A stretch of DNA of 64,000 nucleotides from Desulfosoma caldarium. GTDB taxonomy: Bacteria; Desulfobacterota; Syntrophobacteria; Syntrophobacterales; DSM-9756. This document shows positions 57,092 to 64,000 of this stretch, piece by piece. Under the pieces are notes generated by a model. It had not been told where the DNA came from. It saw nothing but the letters and a program-made list of their open reading frames with translations, and made no database searches. The stretch's first letter is position 1; each line of letters starts with the position of its first letter. Both the position numbers and the translations under genes were made by a program. Location of the stretch: positions 49,732 to 113,731 of the forward strand of contig NZ_RJVA01000017.1 in the NCBI RefSeq assembly GCF_003751385.1. The letters run 5' to 3'.

Positions 57092-58044
57092 TCTCTGAAA
57101 AAGGCGACGGTGCGTCTTTCGGACCAGATGAAGCCGTCAGGGGAAAAGTCGTAGAAACCCACGTGGCTTCCATGACGTGGTGTTTCCAAGAACAGATAAG
57201 GGTTGCGATAAGCTTCCTGGTACGGAAAGCATTCCGGACTGAGAAAAGGATCGTCCAAAGCGTTCACGATCAGCGTGGGCACGGTGATGGAATTCAAGAA
57301 TGGTTTGGAGCTAGCCTTGGCATAATAGTCTTGGGCGTCTCGAAATCCGTGCAAAGGAGCCGTGTATCGGTTGTCGAAATCTTCAAAGGTGACGATGCGC
57401 TCATAGCCCCTCGTGTTCAGTGTTTCCGGAAAAAGGTCTTCCTTGGCTTCAATCTTTTTGCGAAGCCTTTTGAGAAATCGTTTGAGATAGATGCGGTTGG
57501 AGGGCCGTGAGATGGCTTTGGCCGATGCAGCCAAATGGCACGGCACGGAAAAGACAGCCGCCGCTCGAAGCTGCGGTGGGACACGGCGAGCGCTCTCTCC
57601 GAGATATTTTAAAATCAAGTTTCCTCCCAAACTGAACCCCACCAGCACCACGGCGTCATAGCATGGCCGTTCCAAAACATGTTTCACAACCTCATCTAAA
57701 TCCTGCGTAAATCCGCTATGATAAAAAAAAGGTTTTCGATTGGGTTCTCCGCTGCATCCTCGATAATTGAGGGCGCACACGTCCCAACCTGCTCTATTGA
57801 GCGCTCGGGCCATGCCCAACACATAGGGCCGGCGCGAGTGCCCTTCCAGGCCATGGCATAAAATACAAACAGAGGAAGAGCCGACGCGAGACCAGTCCAG
57901 ATCGAGGAAATCGCCGTCAGATGTTTCCAGCCTTTCGCGCCTGTAGACGACACCGGGCACAAAGCGCACTTGGTTTGCTACGATCATTTGCAGATGAGGA
58001 TTCCTTAAAAAGCGCGGCGCACAATAGCAGCACGGAAGCACCAT
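57076..58044 (-). CDS. YheT-family alpha/beta hydrolase
   Basis: A 322-residue hydrolase. RFLRNPHLQMIVAN opens it as in YheT/ABHD1-3 proteins. HGLEGHSRRPYVLGMARAL, NYRGCSGEPNR and the nucleophile elbow VGFSLGGNLILKYLGE follow; Asp is in VNALDDPFLSPE and the final His in RHGSHVGF. It probably acts on lipid or ester substrates in the cytoplasm. GGAGGGG precedes the ATG at 58044. It is divergent from lexA and overlaps lpdA tail to tail. Confidence 0.9.
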   Translation of the reverse strand: MVLPCCYCAPRFLRNPHLQMIVANQVRFVPGVVYRRERLETSDGDFLDLDWSRVGSSSVCILCHGLEGHSRRPYVLGMARALNRAGWDVCALNYRGCSGEPNRKPFFYHSGFTQDLDEVVKHVLERPCYDAVVLVGFSLGGNLILKYLGESARRVPPQLRAAAVFSVPCHLAASAKAISRPSNRIYLKRFLKRLRKKIEAKEDLFPETLNTRGYERIVTFEDFDNRYTAPLHGFRDAQDYYAKASSKPFLNSITVPTLIVNALDDPFLSPECFPYQEAYRNPYLFLETPRHGSHVGFYDFSPDGFIWSERRTVAFFRDQSLP

Positions 58045-58171
58045 CGGTTCCCCTCCGAGGATAAGCGAAACGCAAGCGGTTGGCCGGATTAGTATGAGGC
58101 GTTTTCATACACCGTGGCGCCCTCGTAAACAAGGGGCTTAAGTACGGTGAGTCTCCAAGGTGAGCGGCGCC

Positions 58172-58201
58172 TTGACTTTCACCTTACTTTCACTCTATGC
58201 T
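58172..58201 (+). promoter_or_regulatory. lexA promoter with direct repeat ACTTTCAC in the spacer
   Basis: TTGACT (58172-58177) and TATGCT (58196-58201) are 18 bases apart. Within and overlapping them lies an exact direct repeat ACTTTCAC-CTT-ACTTTCAC (58175-58182 and 58186-58193), 11 bases repeat to repeat, that is one helical turn. A repressor bound there would block RNA polymerase, so it is a candidate LexA autoregulatory site. No E. coli- or Bacillus-type SOS box is seen. Confidence 0.55.
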
Positions 58202-58238
58202 TTCGGAAAAAACGCTTTTTTTGAACAGGAGGTTTTTC

Positions 58239-58853
58239 ATGAAACTGACGGCGGCACAAAAACGCGTCTACGATTTTCTGCAAGCCTACATGATCCTGCA
58301 CGGCCATGCGCCGTCGTACGAGGAAATTCGAAAACACTTGGGGTTTCGGTCCTTGAATGCCGTCTACAAGCACGTGAAGCAATTGGAAGAGCGAGGCTAT
58401 GTGCGAAGCCTTGGGAAAAACCGAAAGCGCGCTCTGGAACTCGTGGAACTTCGCAGCGGCGGAAGGTCCGTTCCTTTTTTGGGCGTGGTGGCCGCGGGTA
58501 CTCCCATTGAAGCGGTGGAAGTGCCGGAGACGGTGGAGGTGCCCGAAAGCCTTTTGGCCGGCGGAGAACATTTCGCTCTGAGGGTTCGAGGCGATTCCAT
58601 GATCGATGAAGGGATTCGGGAAGGCGACATTCTCATCGTCAAGAAGCAGCCAACCGCCGAAAACGGGCAGACGGTCGTGGCCTTGGTAGACGGGGAAGCG
58701 ACGGTCAAGCGGTTTTTCCTGCACGATACGATGGTGGAGCTTCGGCCGGCCAACAGAGCTATGGCTTCTTTGATGGTGCCCGCGGACAGCGTCTCCATTC
58801 TCGGCGTTGTGGTTGGCTTGGTCCGACACTATCGGCATCGGTTGGGCCTATGA
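58239..58853 (+). CDS. lexA: SOS repressor LexA
   Basis: A 204-residue repressor-protease. The N-terminal winged helix (residues ~1-65) reads TAAQKRVYDFLQAYM and SYEEIRKHLGFRSLNAVYKHVKQLEERGYV. The cleavage site Ala86-Gly87 is in VVAAGTPIEA. Ser120 (GDSM) and Lys157 (TVKRFF) are the catalytic pair. The recognition helix differs from that of E. coli, as expected for this phylum. AGGAGG precedes ATG 58239. It is preceded by a promoter carrying an 8-bp direct repeat. Confidence 0.94.
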   Translation: MKLTAAQKRVYDFLQAYMILHGHAPSYEEIRKHLGFRSLNAVYKHVKQLEERGYVRSLGKNRKRALELVELRSGGRSVPFLGVVAAGTPIEAVEVPETVEVPESLLAGGEHFALRVRGDSMIDEGIREGDILIVKKQPTAENGQTVVALVDGEATVKRFFLHDTMVELRPANRAMASLMVPADSVSILGVVVGLVRHYRHRLGL

Positions 58854-59061
58854 GGCATCCTGCACCGATGCTGATCGTCGTTGGAAACCCGATGCACCCA
58901 AACTGCTAGGGTGATCCGTTCTCGGCACTCCAAAAAATCTTCGTCACGACGCATGGCACCGAGGTTTTTTTGACCTGGCACGCAGCCTGCTTTAGGGAAT
59001 GGGACGAAGCCGCTTGATCGGGCTTTGGTTTTTGAAGCTTGAGTCTAAAGGAGGACATGCG

Positions 59062-59400
59062 ATGCCAGGATTAGACAGAACAGGACCGTGGGGCATGGGT
59101 CCGCGAACGGGTCGAGGCTTGGGCTGGTGCGCTGGGCCGGCGGGAGCGGGGCCGAGGACTGCGGCCTATGGATGGGGCTTCGGCCGTGGCGGCCGAGCTC
59201 GAGGAATGCGTTGCGGTTGGGGCCCTTGGGGTGCGTTGTGGCGAGGTCCACTGGGTCTTGGATGGGGCTGGTTTGGCGCTCGCCCACTGAGCCGCGAGGA
59301 AGAGCTTCAGTGGCTCAAAAATGAAGCGGCGTCTTTGGAACACGCCTTGGAACAGGTTCGAAAAACCATGGCGTCTTTGGAACAGGAAGGCCAGGCGTAA
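59062..59400 (+). CDS. DUF5320 glycine-rich protein
   Basis: A 112-residue protein. The opening MPGLDRTGPWGMGPRTGRGLGWCAG is the DUF5320 signature. A Gly/Trp/Arg-rich middle follows, then a short coiled coil (EEELQWLKNEAASLEHALEQVRKTMASLEQE). Such proteins are common in anaerobes, often near dinitrogenase-iron-molybdenum-cofactor-like or ATP-binding Mrp genes, but none is here. AAAGGAGG precedes ATG 59062. Function unknown. Confidence 0.85.
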   Translation: MPGLDRTGPWGMGPRTGRGLGWCAGPAGAGPRTAAYGWGFGRGGRARGMRCGWGPWGALWRGPLGLGWGWFGARPLSREEELQWLKNEAASLEHALEQVRKTMASLEQEGQA

Positions 59401-59951
59401 TGTCAACCCAGGTTTGTCATGCTCAACGCTAGGTCGACCCGATGATTCGGGGAGTCTTTTTCCTTCACAGCGTGTCCATCTTCCTGCTCACTTATTTCCT
59501 TCAGCGTCGCGCTCTTGAACACCACAAGGATCTCTTCGACGGGGCAGGCCTCTGTGCCTGCCCGTCCTCCGTGCCGAAGGTAAGGTTTGCCACTCGAAGT
59601 CGCCAGACTCTAGACGTGCCGACGATCTTGTCGGCGAAATTTTGGCGATGAGCGCCTTGGGTTTTTTTACGCGTTGGGCTTGCGTGCTGGTCTTCAACGG
59701 CGTCGAACATCTCCCAGGAAAGATGAAAGCATCAAGTCTTCGTTTATCCGCATCCTTCGAGCCGCGCAGGGTGTCGGCCATGGGCCGGAGCTTGGTTTTC
59801 TGTTTGAGAGCGGCGGCGCTTTTGAGTGCCTCTGAGTTGGTCTTTCGCTTTGCTTTGTTCGACCTCCAATGGACCTTGCTGCATCTGAATCGACGCCTCC
59901 GAACAGGAGCGGTGAGCCGTACCTGCAGCCGCAGCGATGGTCTTGCACGTT
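59401..59951. other. 551-bp region without a recognisable gene
   Basis: The open frames on both strands are short, rich in Arg and Ser and lack ribosome-binding sites. CCCGA-TGAT-TCGGG followed by GAGTCTTTTT (59438-59460) may weakly end the DUF5320 transcript. A GC-rich palindrome lies at 59538-59566. The region leads into a toxin-antitoxin relic and is probably decayed accessory DNA. Confidence 0.45.
59538..59566. repeat. REP-like GC-rich palindrome
   Basis: GGGCAGGC (59542-59549) and GCCTGCCC (59556-59563) form a perfect 8-bp stem with loop CTCTGT, extended by GAC/GTC with one bulged base. Palindromes of this 'GGGGCAGGCCTCTGTGCCTGCCC' style occur dispersed between genes in several anaerobic bacteria. 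I saw only one copy here, so calling it a REP-type repeat is inference. Confidence 0.45.
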
Positions 59952-60330
59952 TCAACAAAACAGAATCTTAACATACTGAGTCACATCGACTCGCCGCTTG
60001 GTCGCAGCGGCTTGTCGCTGAAGTGCCATAAGCTCGATGGGATGCCCTGTGTCTGCGGTGCGGTAGCTCTCGCCTCAAGGCGGACATCGAAAAAGGTAAC
60101 TATTCTGGATAATGAGTAAATCTTGACCCGTGCTGCCATTGCAGGCGACCGTGTGGAACACGGGCACCTTCTTTTCCGCAAACGCCACATACCATCTTCT
60201 TCACCCTCCAGAACGATAGACCAATCTTGTCTTCCGTATGCAGGGTCAGAACATACGGAAGTTAATGAATCTTTTCGAGAATTTGCTTCAAGGCGCCATG
60301 GAATGTGATCCGGAAAGGGAAGATTCTCAT
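59952..60330 (-). pseudogene. Decayed DUF4258 toxin / YgiT-type zinc-finger antitoxin pair
   Basis: Reading the minus strand from ATG 60330: ITFHGALKQILEKIH, then a TAA (60262-60264), then LPYVLTLHTEDKIGL and a jump to VKK. 'YVLTLHAEEEM' is the hallmark of DUF4258 proteins, whose middle and end are deleted here. In the same frame the antitoxin begins at 60195: MVCGVCGKEGARV. It then shifts frame and continues GQDLLIIQN...FRCPP-stop-GESYRTADTGHPIELM...KRRVDVTQYV, matching 'LLVIEN...CPxCGESYLTAET...IE' of YgiT antitoxins. A TGA replaces the third zinc-finger Cys. Two stops, a deletion and a frameshift show that the module is dead. Confidence 0.65.
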
Positions 60331-60542
60331 TCGCGGTCAGGGTTCTTTCCGGATCCGCCGCACTGGGGACACACGGCGTTAGCGTAATCGGCGCAGCACG
60401 CCCCGGGGCCAATGACGGGTTCGACGCCGCAGATGAGGCCCGTGCCTGCGCAGCGAGGACAAACGGCATGGCCTGCTGTGCTCGCTAGTTCCGAAGCGGG
60501 AATCTTGGCTTGGGGCGCGGAAACTTCCGAGTTTTTGTCCAC
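60327..60542 (-). CDS. Small double zinc-ribbon protein
   Basis: A 71-residue protein starting with GTG 60542, with AAAGGAG six bases upstream. CPRCAGTGL (near residue 29) and CPQCGGSGK (near residue 60) are CXXCXGXG motifs as in the DnaJ zinc domain, separated by GPGACCADY with two more cysteines. It should bind zinc and could act as a small chaperone or RNA-binding adaptor, which is inference. Its TGA overlaps the ATG of the toxin relic. Confidence 0.65.
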   Translation of the reverse strand: MDKNSEVSAPQAKIPASELASTAGHAVCPRCAGTGLICGVEPVIGPGACCADYANAVCPQCGGSGKNPDRE

Positions 60543-60658
60543 TGTGCGCTCCTTTGTGTTGTTTGTTGGCTTTTCAAAACCACAGTGACACGTTAAAAAC
60601 ATGGAAACAAGGCCTTGGCGCCGAACGTTTGTCCACTTCAAAGCGTGGTGATTCGTCC

Positions 60659-62065
60659 ATGCGTGCGCCCAAAGTTCTTTTTGTGGAAGACGACGCCTCT
60701 TTGCGGTTGACCCAGAGCCTCTATCTGGAACAGGAGGGCTTTGCGGTGGTGGTGGCGTCGAGCCGTTTCGAGGCGCGGCGGGCTTTGCGTGAGGAGGCCT
60801 TCGATGCCGTGGTGACAGACCTGCGACTGGGGGATGCCAGTGGCCTCGATGTGTTGGCCGATGTGCGGGAACTGAGGCCGGAAGCGGAAACGGTGGTCAT
60901 CACGGGCTACGGGTCGGTGGAAAGCGCCGTGGAAGCCATGAAACGCGGCGCTTATGACTACTTGACCAAGCCAGTGGATCCGGAAGCGCTGGTTCGCGTT
61001 CTCAGAAAAGCCCTGGAGCGGCAGCGGTTGCGCCGGCAGGTGGATCACCTCACGCGCCGCTTCACGGAGGAAGCGGGGCTGAACCGCATTGTGGCGGAAA
61101 GTCCAGCCATGAAGGCCGTCATGGAACGGCTGGATGACGTGGCCGCCAGCGACGCCCCCGTGCTCATCGAGGGGGAAAGCGGCACCGGCAAAGAGCTTAT
61201 GGCCAAGTGGATTCATCAGCGCAGTCGACGCGCAGTAGGGCCTTTTGTGGGCATCAATTGCGGAGCCCTGCCGGAAACCCTTTTGGAAACGGAACTCTTC
61301 GGGCATGTGCGCGGGGCTTTCACCGGAGCCCACCAGCCCAAGAAAGGGCTTTTTGAGGCGGCCGACGGCGGCACTCTCTTTCTGGACGAAGTGGGAGAGG
61401 TTTCTCCGGCCTTTCAGGTGAAGCTACTGCGAACCCTTCAGGAAGGAACCGTCCGCCGCGTAGGCTCGGTGAAGGAAACTCCTGTCGATGTGCGCATCAT
61501 CGCCGCAAGCAACCAAGACGTGGCCCGCCTGGTTCAGGAAGGCCGTTTTCGGCAGGATCTTTATTACCGCATCAAGGTTGTCCCCATTGTCTTGCCTCCC
61601 CTGCGCGAGCGCCGCGAAGACATCCTGCCCCTGGCTCATTCCATATTGGAAAGGTTGAGTCGTCGCATGGGGCGCAAAGTCCCAGAGCTCACCGATCAGG
61701 CTTGCCGGCGCCTCCTCGACCATGCGTGGCCGGGCAATGTGCGCGAATTGGAAAACACGCTGGAGCGCGTGATGATCTTTTCCAGGGCAGATCGCATCGA
61801 TGCCGGGGATCTTCTCTTGGAGCCTGTGGAATCCTCGATGGGTGTGACACCGGCTGTGCCGAGGCCTCAAGCCGCCTGTTCACCGAAAGAGATGAAAGAA
61901 CCAGAAAGTTTTCAGGAACTTTCCTTGGCCGAAATGGAGCGGCGCCACATTTTGGCGGTCCTTCAGCGATGCGGCAACAACAGGACCAAAGCCGCCGCCG
62001 TGCTCGGCATCGGCACCAACACCCTTTGGAGAAAGCTGAAGAAATACGGCCATGAAGCCTCTTGA
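60659..62065 (+). CDS. NtrC-family sigma-54 response regulator
   Basis: A 468-residue regulator. The receiver domain (residues ~4-118) has phospho-acceptor Asp54 in VVTDLRLG and the switch Lys in YLTKPVD. The AAA+ domain (~140-375) has Walker A GESGTGKE and the sigma-54 contact motif RGAFTGA. A Fis-type helix-turn-helix closes it ([20 protein letters not shown]). It activates sigma-54 promoters when phosphorylated by the kinase encoded next, whose start it overlaps by 14 bases. Its likely target is the cooS promoter downstream. Confidence 0.94.
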   Translation: MRAPKVLFVEDDASLRLTQSLYLEQEGFAVVVASSRFEARRALREEAFDAVVTDLRLGDASGLDVLADVRELRPEAETVVITGYGSVESAVEAMKRGAYDYLTKPVDPEALVRVLRKALERQRLRRQVDHLTRRFTEEAGLNRIVAESPAMKAVMERLDDVAASDAPVLIEGESGTGKELMAKWIHQRSRRAVGPFVGINCGALPETLLETELFGHVRGAFTGAHQPKKGLFEAADGGTLFLDEVGEVSPAFQVKLLRTLQEGTVRRVGSVKETPVDVRIIAASNQDVARLVQEGRFRQDLYYRIKVVPIVLPPLRERREDILPLAHSILERLSRRMGRKVPELTDQACRRLLDHAWPGNVRELENTLERVMIFSRADRIDAGDLLLEPVESSMGVTPAVPRPQAACSPKEMKEPESFQELSLAEMERRHILAVLQRCGNNRTKAAAVLGIGTNTLWRKLKKYGHEAS

Positions 62066-63152
62066 ACAACGGGGTCTTCACAGTCTGACCCCCGAGACAC
62101 TTCTCGCTGTACTGAACAGCATGGAAGACCAAATCTATGTGGTGGACCGCGATTATCGCATTCGGTTCATGAACTGGTCTTTGCGGCGCCATATGGGGGA
62201 TGGTGAAGGGGCTCTGTGTCATGAATTTTTTGGGCACGACCGGGACACGTGCGACGAATGCCAACATGGCATGAGTTCCTTTGAACCGGAACGTCGCCGG
62301 GAATGGACCTCGCCGACGACGGGTCGCATCTACGAAGTGTCGGTATCGCCGGTGCACGGGCCTGACGGGAGTATCTTCAGGCTGCATATCATGCGCGACA
62401 TCACGGAGCGCAAAGACCTGGAAAAGGCGCTTCAGGAGCATTCCAAATCGTTGGAAGCCAAAGTGCAGGAGCAAGCTCAAAGACTTTTTCGAAGCGAAAG
62501 ATTATCGCTTCTAGGAGAAATCGCAGCCGGACTGGCCCATGAACTCCGCACCCCGCTCGGAGCCATTCTCACAGGGGTAAAGCTTTTGGAAAAAGAGCCC
62601 GTGGATCCTTCCCGCAGGGTCATGATTCTGGATTTGATCAAAAAAGAAACTGCTCGGCTCGAACGAAAACTCGCCGAGTTCCTGCAATACGCCAAGGGGC
62701 GCCTGCCGGGAAAGAAACCCACCGACGTCGGTCGGCTTTTGCACGATGTGGCAGCGCTACTCGCCGCCGACACTTCTTTGACCGGCCGGGTTCGCATTCG
62801 TGTGGAAGCGGCGCTGCACAGGGATCTTTTTCCCATGGACGCGGACCTCATGAAAGAAGTCTTGATCAACCTTGGCCAAAACGCCCTGCAGTCCCTCGGC
62901 GGTTCGGGGGAGCTGCTTTTCGAAGCTAAGCCCATTCCTGAAGGTCTGGAAATCCTGGTTCGAGACAACGGCCCGGGTATCGCCTCCGGCGACATGCCCC
63001 ACATTTTCAAGCCGTTTTTTACGCGTCGCGCTGCGGGGACGGGATTGGGTCTGGCCATCTGCAAGGACATCGTCGAAGCCCACGGGGGCCGAATCACCGT
63101 GAGCAGTTTGCCCCATGTGCACACCACCTTTCGCATTCTTCTCCCCCGCTGA
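62052..63152 (+). CDS. PAS-domain histidine kinase (NtrB-like)
   Basis: A 366-residue soluble kinase with no membrane segment. A PAS domain (~15-120) contains three cysteines, Cys56, Cys67 and Cys70 (C-X10-C-X2-C, in LCHEFF and TCDECQ), which could hold a metal or Fe-S centre. A short coiled coil follows, then the phospho-His in GLAHELRTPLGA, the N box INLGQNALQ and G boxes DNGPGIAS and GTGLGLAICKDI. It should phosphorylate the partner regulator in response to a cytoplasmic signal. Redox state or CO are candidate signals from context (inference). Confidence 0.93.
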   Translation: MKPLEQRGLHSLTPETLLAVLNSMEDQIYVVDRDYRIRFMNWSLRRHMGDGEGALCHEFFGHDRDTCDECQHGMSSFEPERRREWTSPTTGRIYEVSVSPVHGPDGSIFRLHIMRDITERKDLEKALQEHSKSLEAKVQEQAQRLFRSERLSLLGEIAAGLAHELRTPLGAILTGVKLLEKEPVDPSRRVMILDLIKKETARLERKLAEFLQYAKGRLPGKKPTDVGRLLHDVAALLAADTSLTGRVRIRVEAALHRDLFPMDADLMKEVLINLGQNALQSLGGSGELLFEAKPIPEGLEILVRDNGPGIASGDMPHIFKPFFTRRAAGTGLGLAICKDIVEAHGGRITVSSLPHVHTTFRILLPR

Positions 63153-63155
63153 TCC

Positions 63156-63168
63156 TTCCAATGTGGAA
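63156..63168. promoter_or_regulatory. Enhancer-type inverted repeat, distal copy (TTCCA-N3-TGGAA)
   Basis: TTCCA-ATG-TGGAA is a perfect 5-bp inverted repeat just after the kinase stop. Its centre is 31 bp from the centre of an identical repeat at 63187-63199, which places both on the same face of the helix. Tandem dyads like these are how NtrC-type activators bind upstream of sigma-54 promoters. Confidence 0.7.
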
Positions 63169-63186
63169 AGCACCCCCCACCAATCA

Positions 63187-63199
63187 TTCCACGATGGAA
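63187..63199. promoter_or_regulatory. Enhancer-type inverted repeat, proximal copy (TTCCA-N3-TGGAA)
   Basis: TTCCA-CGA-TGGAA repeats the same arms as the distal copy with a different spacer, so the arms rather than the centre are conserved. It lies about 150 bp upstream of the -12 element at 63346-63347, a usual enhancer distance. ATTCCA...TGGAAT extends the dyad to 6 bp per arm. Confidence 0.7.
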
Positions 63200-63332
63200 T
63201 ACCCCGACCGGAAAAGGCAACCCGAGGCGGGGAAAACTCGAAGGTTTTTTGACAAGACCGTTTCCTGAAAAAGTGGCGATGGCCATGGGCCCGAGGCCGC
63301 GCAGGATTCGGCGGGCAGGCCGGGTGAAAATC

Positions 63333-63348
63333 TGGTATGCAATTTGCC
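63333..63348 (+). promoter_or_regulatory. Sigma-54 (-24/-12) promoter of cooS
   Basis: TGGTATGCAATTTGCC has GG at -24 and GC at -12 with exactly 10 bases between them, in the consensus context TGG(C/T)A(C/T)(G/A)-N4-TTGC. Transcription would start near 63359, about 100 bases before the cooS ATG. With the paired upstream dyads and an NtrC-type gene next door, this is a strong candidate. Confidence 0.75.
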
Positions 63349-63461
63349 TTAAAGCCATGCGCCGTCGAGAATGCATGCCGTGCCTTTTCATGCGGCGAAG
63401 AGATGACAAGAATGGCCGATGAAGACAGGGGTCTCGGCCAATCAAAAAAGGGAGGACGACC

Positions 63462-64000
63462 ATGGCCGAAGTCAAGGAAAAGAAGCAGAAGGCGTACAAT
63501 TTTCGTGATTTTTCCACGTGTGAGGCGACCATACAGATGCTGCAGAAGGCGGCGTCGGATGGGGTGGAGACGGCGTTTCAGCGGGCGGCGGAGATGAAGG
63601 CGTGTCCCATAGGGGCGGATTCGGCGTGTTGTAAGCATTGCGCCATGGGGCCGTGTCGGTTGAATCCGAAGGATCCATATTCGAAGGTTGGGGTGTGCGG
63701 GGCGACCATTGACACCATAGCGGCGAGGAATTTTGCGCGGATGGTGGCGTCGGGTTGTGCGTCGCATACGGACCATGGGATGACGATGCTGGATGTGTTT
63801 CGGGAGGTGGTGAACGGGAAGATTACGGACTACAAGATCAAGGACGAGGAGAAGCTTCGCAGCGTGGCTCAAAGCGTGGGGATTGAGGTGGAAGGCCGCG
63901 AGACCATGGAGATTGCGAAGGATCTTTATGAGGAGTTGGAGCGGACCTACACGCAGGTGGAGGGTGAGATTCCTTTTGTGAGCCGGGTGCCGGAGAAGAC
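63462..64000 (+). CDS. cooS: Anaerobic Ni-CO dehydrogenase catalytic subunit, 5' part
   Basis: The first 179 codons of CooS; the gene runs off the window. The N-terminal cysteine region CPIGADSACCKHCAMGPCR and the later VGVCGAT provide the D- and B-cluster ligands of the monofunctional CODH family, and HTDHG follows as in CooS. The enzyme interconverts CO and CO2 using a Ni-Fe-S cluster. GGGAGG precedes ATG 63462. Codon use differs from neighbouring genes: Ala is almost always GCG and many other codons end in G. Accessory genes (cooC, cooF, acs) may follow outside the window. Confidence 0.93.
   Translation, partial: MAEVKEKKQKAYNFRDFSTCEATIQMLQKAASDGVETAFQRAAEMKACPIGADSACCKHCAMGPCRLNPKDPYSKVGVCGATIDTIAARNFARMVASGCASHTDHGMTMLDVFREVVNGKITDYKIKDEEKLRSVAQSVGIEVEGRETMEIAKDLYEELERTYTQVEGEIPFVSRVPEK

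Noticed and set aside
59488..59958. 156-codon minus-strand frame next to the toxin-antitoxin relic, considered as a transposase
   Set aside because: No DDE, HUH or tyrosine-transposase motif could be found; the composition looks non-coding.
60072..60080. TGA in the YgiT relic as a selenocysteine codon
   Set aside because: The frame is already broken upstream and no SECIS-like hairpin is evident; simple decay of a Cys codon explains it.

Overview
The window looks like the chromosome of an anaerobic, sulfate-reducer-type member of the Thermodesulfobacteriota (former Deltaproteobacteria), most like the Syntrophobacteria (Syntrophobacter/Desulfacinum/Desulfosoma relatives). The clues are a hybrid cluster protein gene behind an HcpR-type palindrome, a nickel CO dehydrogenase (cooS) at the right edge, late cobalamin genes, an ADP-forming acyl-CoA synthetase, a CaiB-type CoA transferase tail, a DUF5320 protein, paired Hsp20 genes and a myo-inositol-phosphate synthase. 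The DNA is moderately GC-rich with strong Shine-Dalgarno sites. The lineage is an inference from gene content. I saw no rRNA, tRNA, CRISPR array or intact insertion sequence.

Layout. 1-6.5 kb: tail of a CoA transferase, a strong terminator, a cNMP/CBS/DUF294 signalling protein coupled to a DnaQ-like exonuclease, a polar amino-acid ABC transporter (binding protein, permease, ATPase) and a tandem universal stress protein. 6.5-13.5 kb: MetE-like protein, hcp, a radical SAM protein, a small degenerate serine-recombinase-like protein, two Hsp20 genes and a metallo-beta-lactamase-fold hydrolase. 13.6-21.4 kb: perR-katG, a MarR regulator followed by a broken iron-sulfur flavoprotein gene, acyl-CoA synthetase, SRPBCC and PNPOx proteins. 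21.5-26.6 kb: an ArsA ATPase with a small Cys-rich partner, then a three-gene membrane-lipid glycosylation set (DPM-like GT2, LAB_N protein, ArnT-like GT39) and a methyltransferase. 26.7-32.3 kb: four late cobalamin genes ending in a frameshifted Rpn-type nuclease remnant. 32.5-36.5 kb: inositol-phosphate synthase with a small partner, ogt, an MBL hydrolase and a PrmA-like methyltransferase. 36.9-41.9 kb: a leucine/isovalerate degradation operon closed by a strong terminator. 42-51.2 kb: membrane and envelope proteins, then dnaK-cbpA-cbpM-clpB. 51.5-57.1 kb: sucA-sucB-lpdA. 57-60.6 kb: YheT hydrolase, lexA, DUF5320 protein and a stretch of decayed DNA containing a DUF4258/YgiT toxin-antitoxin relic. 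60.6-64 kb: an NtrC-type response regulator and PAS histidine kinase immediately upstream of cooS.

The most interesting element is at the right end. Between the two-component genes and cooS lie two copies of the inverted repeat TTCCA-N3-TGGAA, 31 bp apart centre to centre, about 150 bp upstream of a -24/-12 (sigma-54) promoter. This is the architecture expected if the adjacent response regulator drives CO dehydrogenase expression. Other points of note are the HcpR site placed as for class II activation at hcp, an HMG-CoA-lyase-like enzyme lacking the family's catalytic cysteine, a flavoprotein gene interrupted by two in-frame TAG codons, and two gene relics that record past mobile or toxin-antitoxin insertions.
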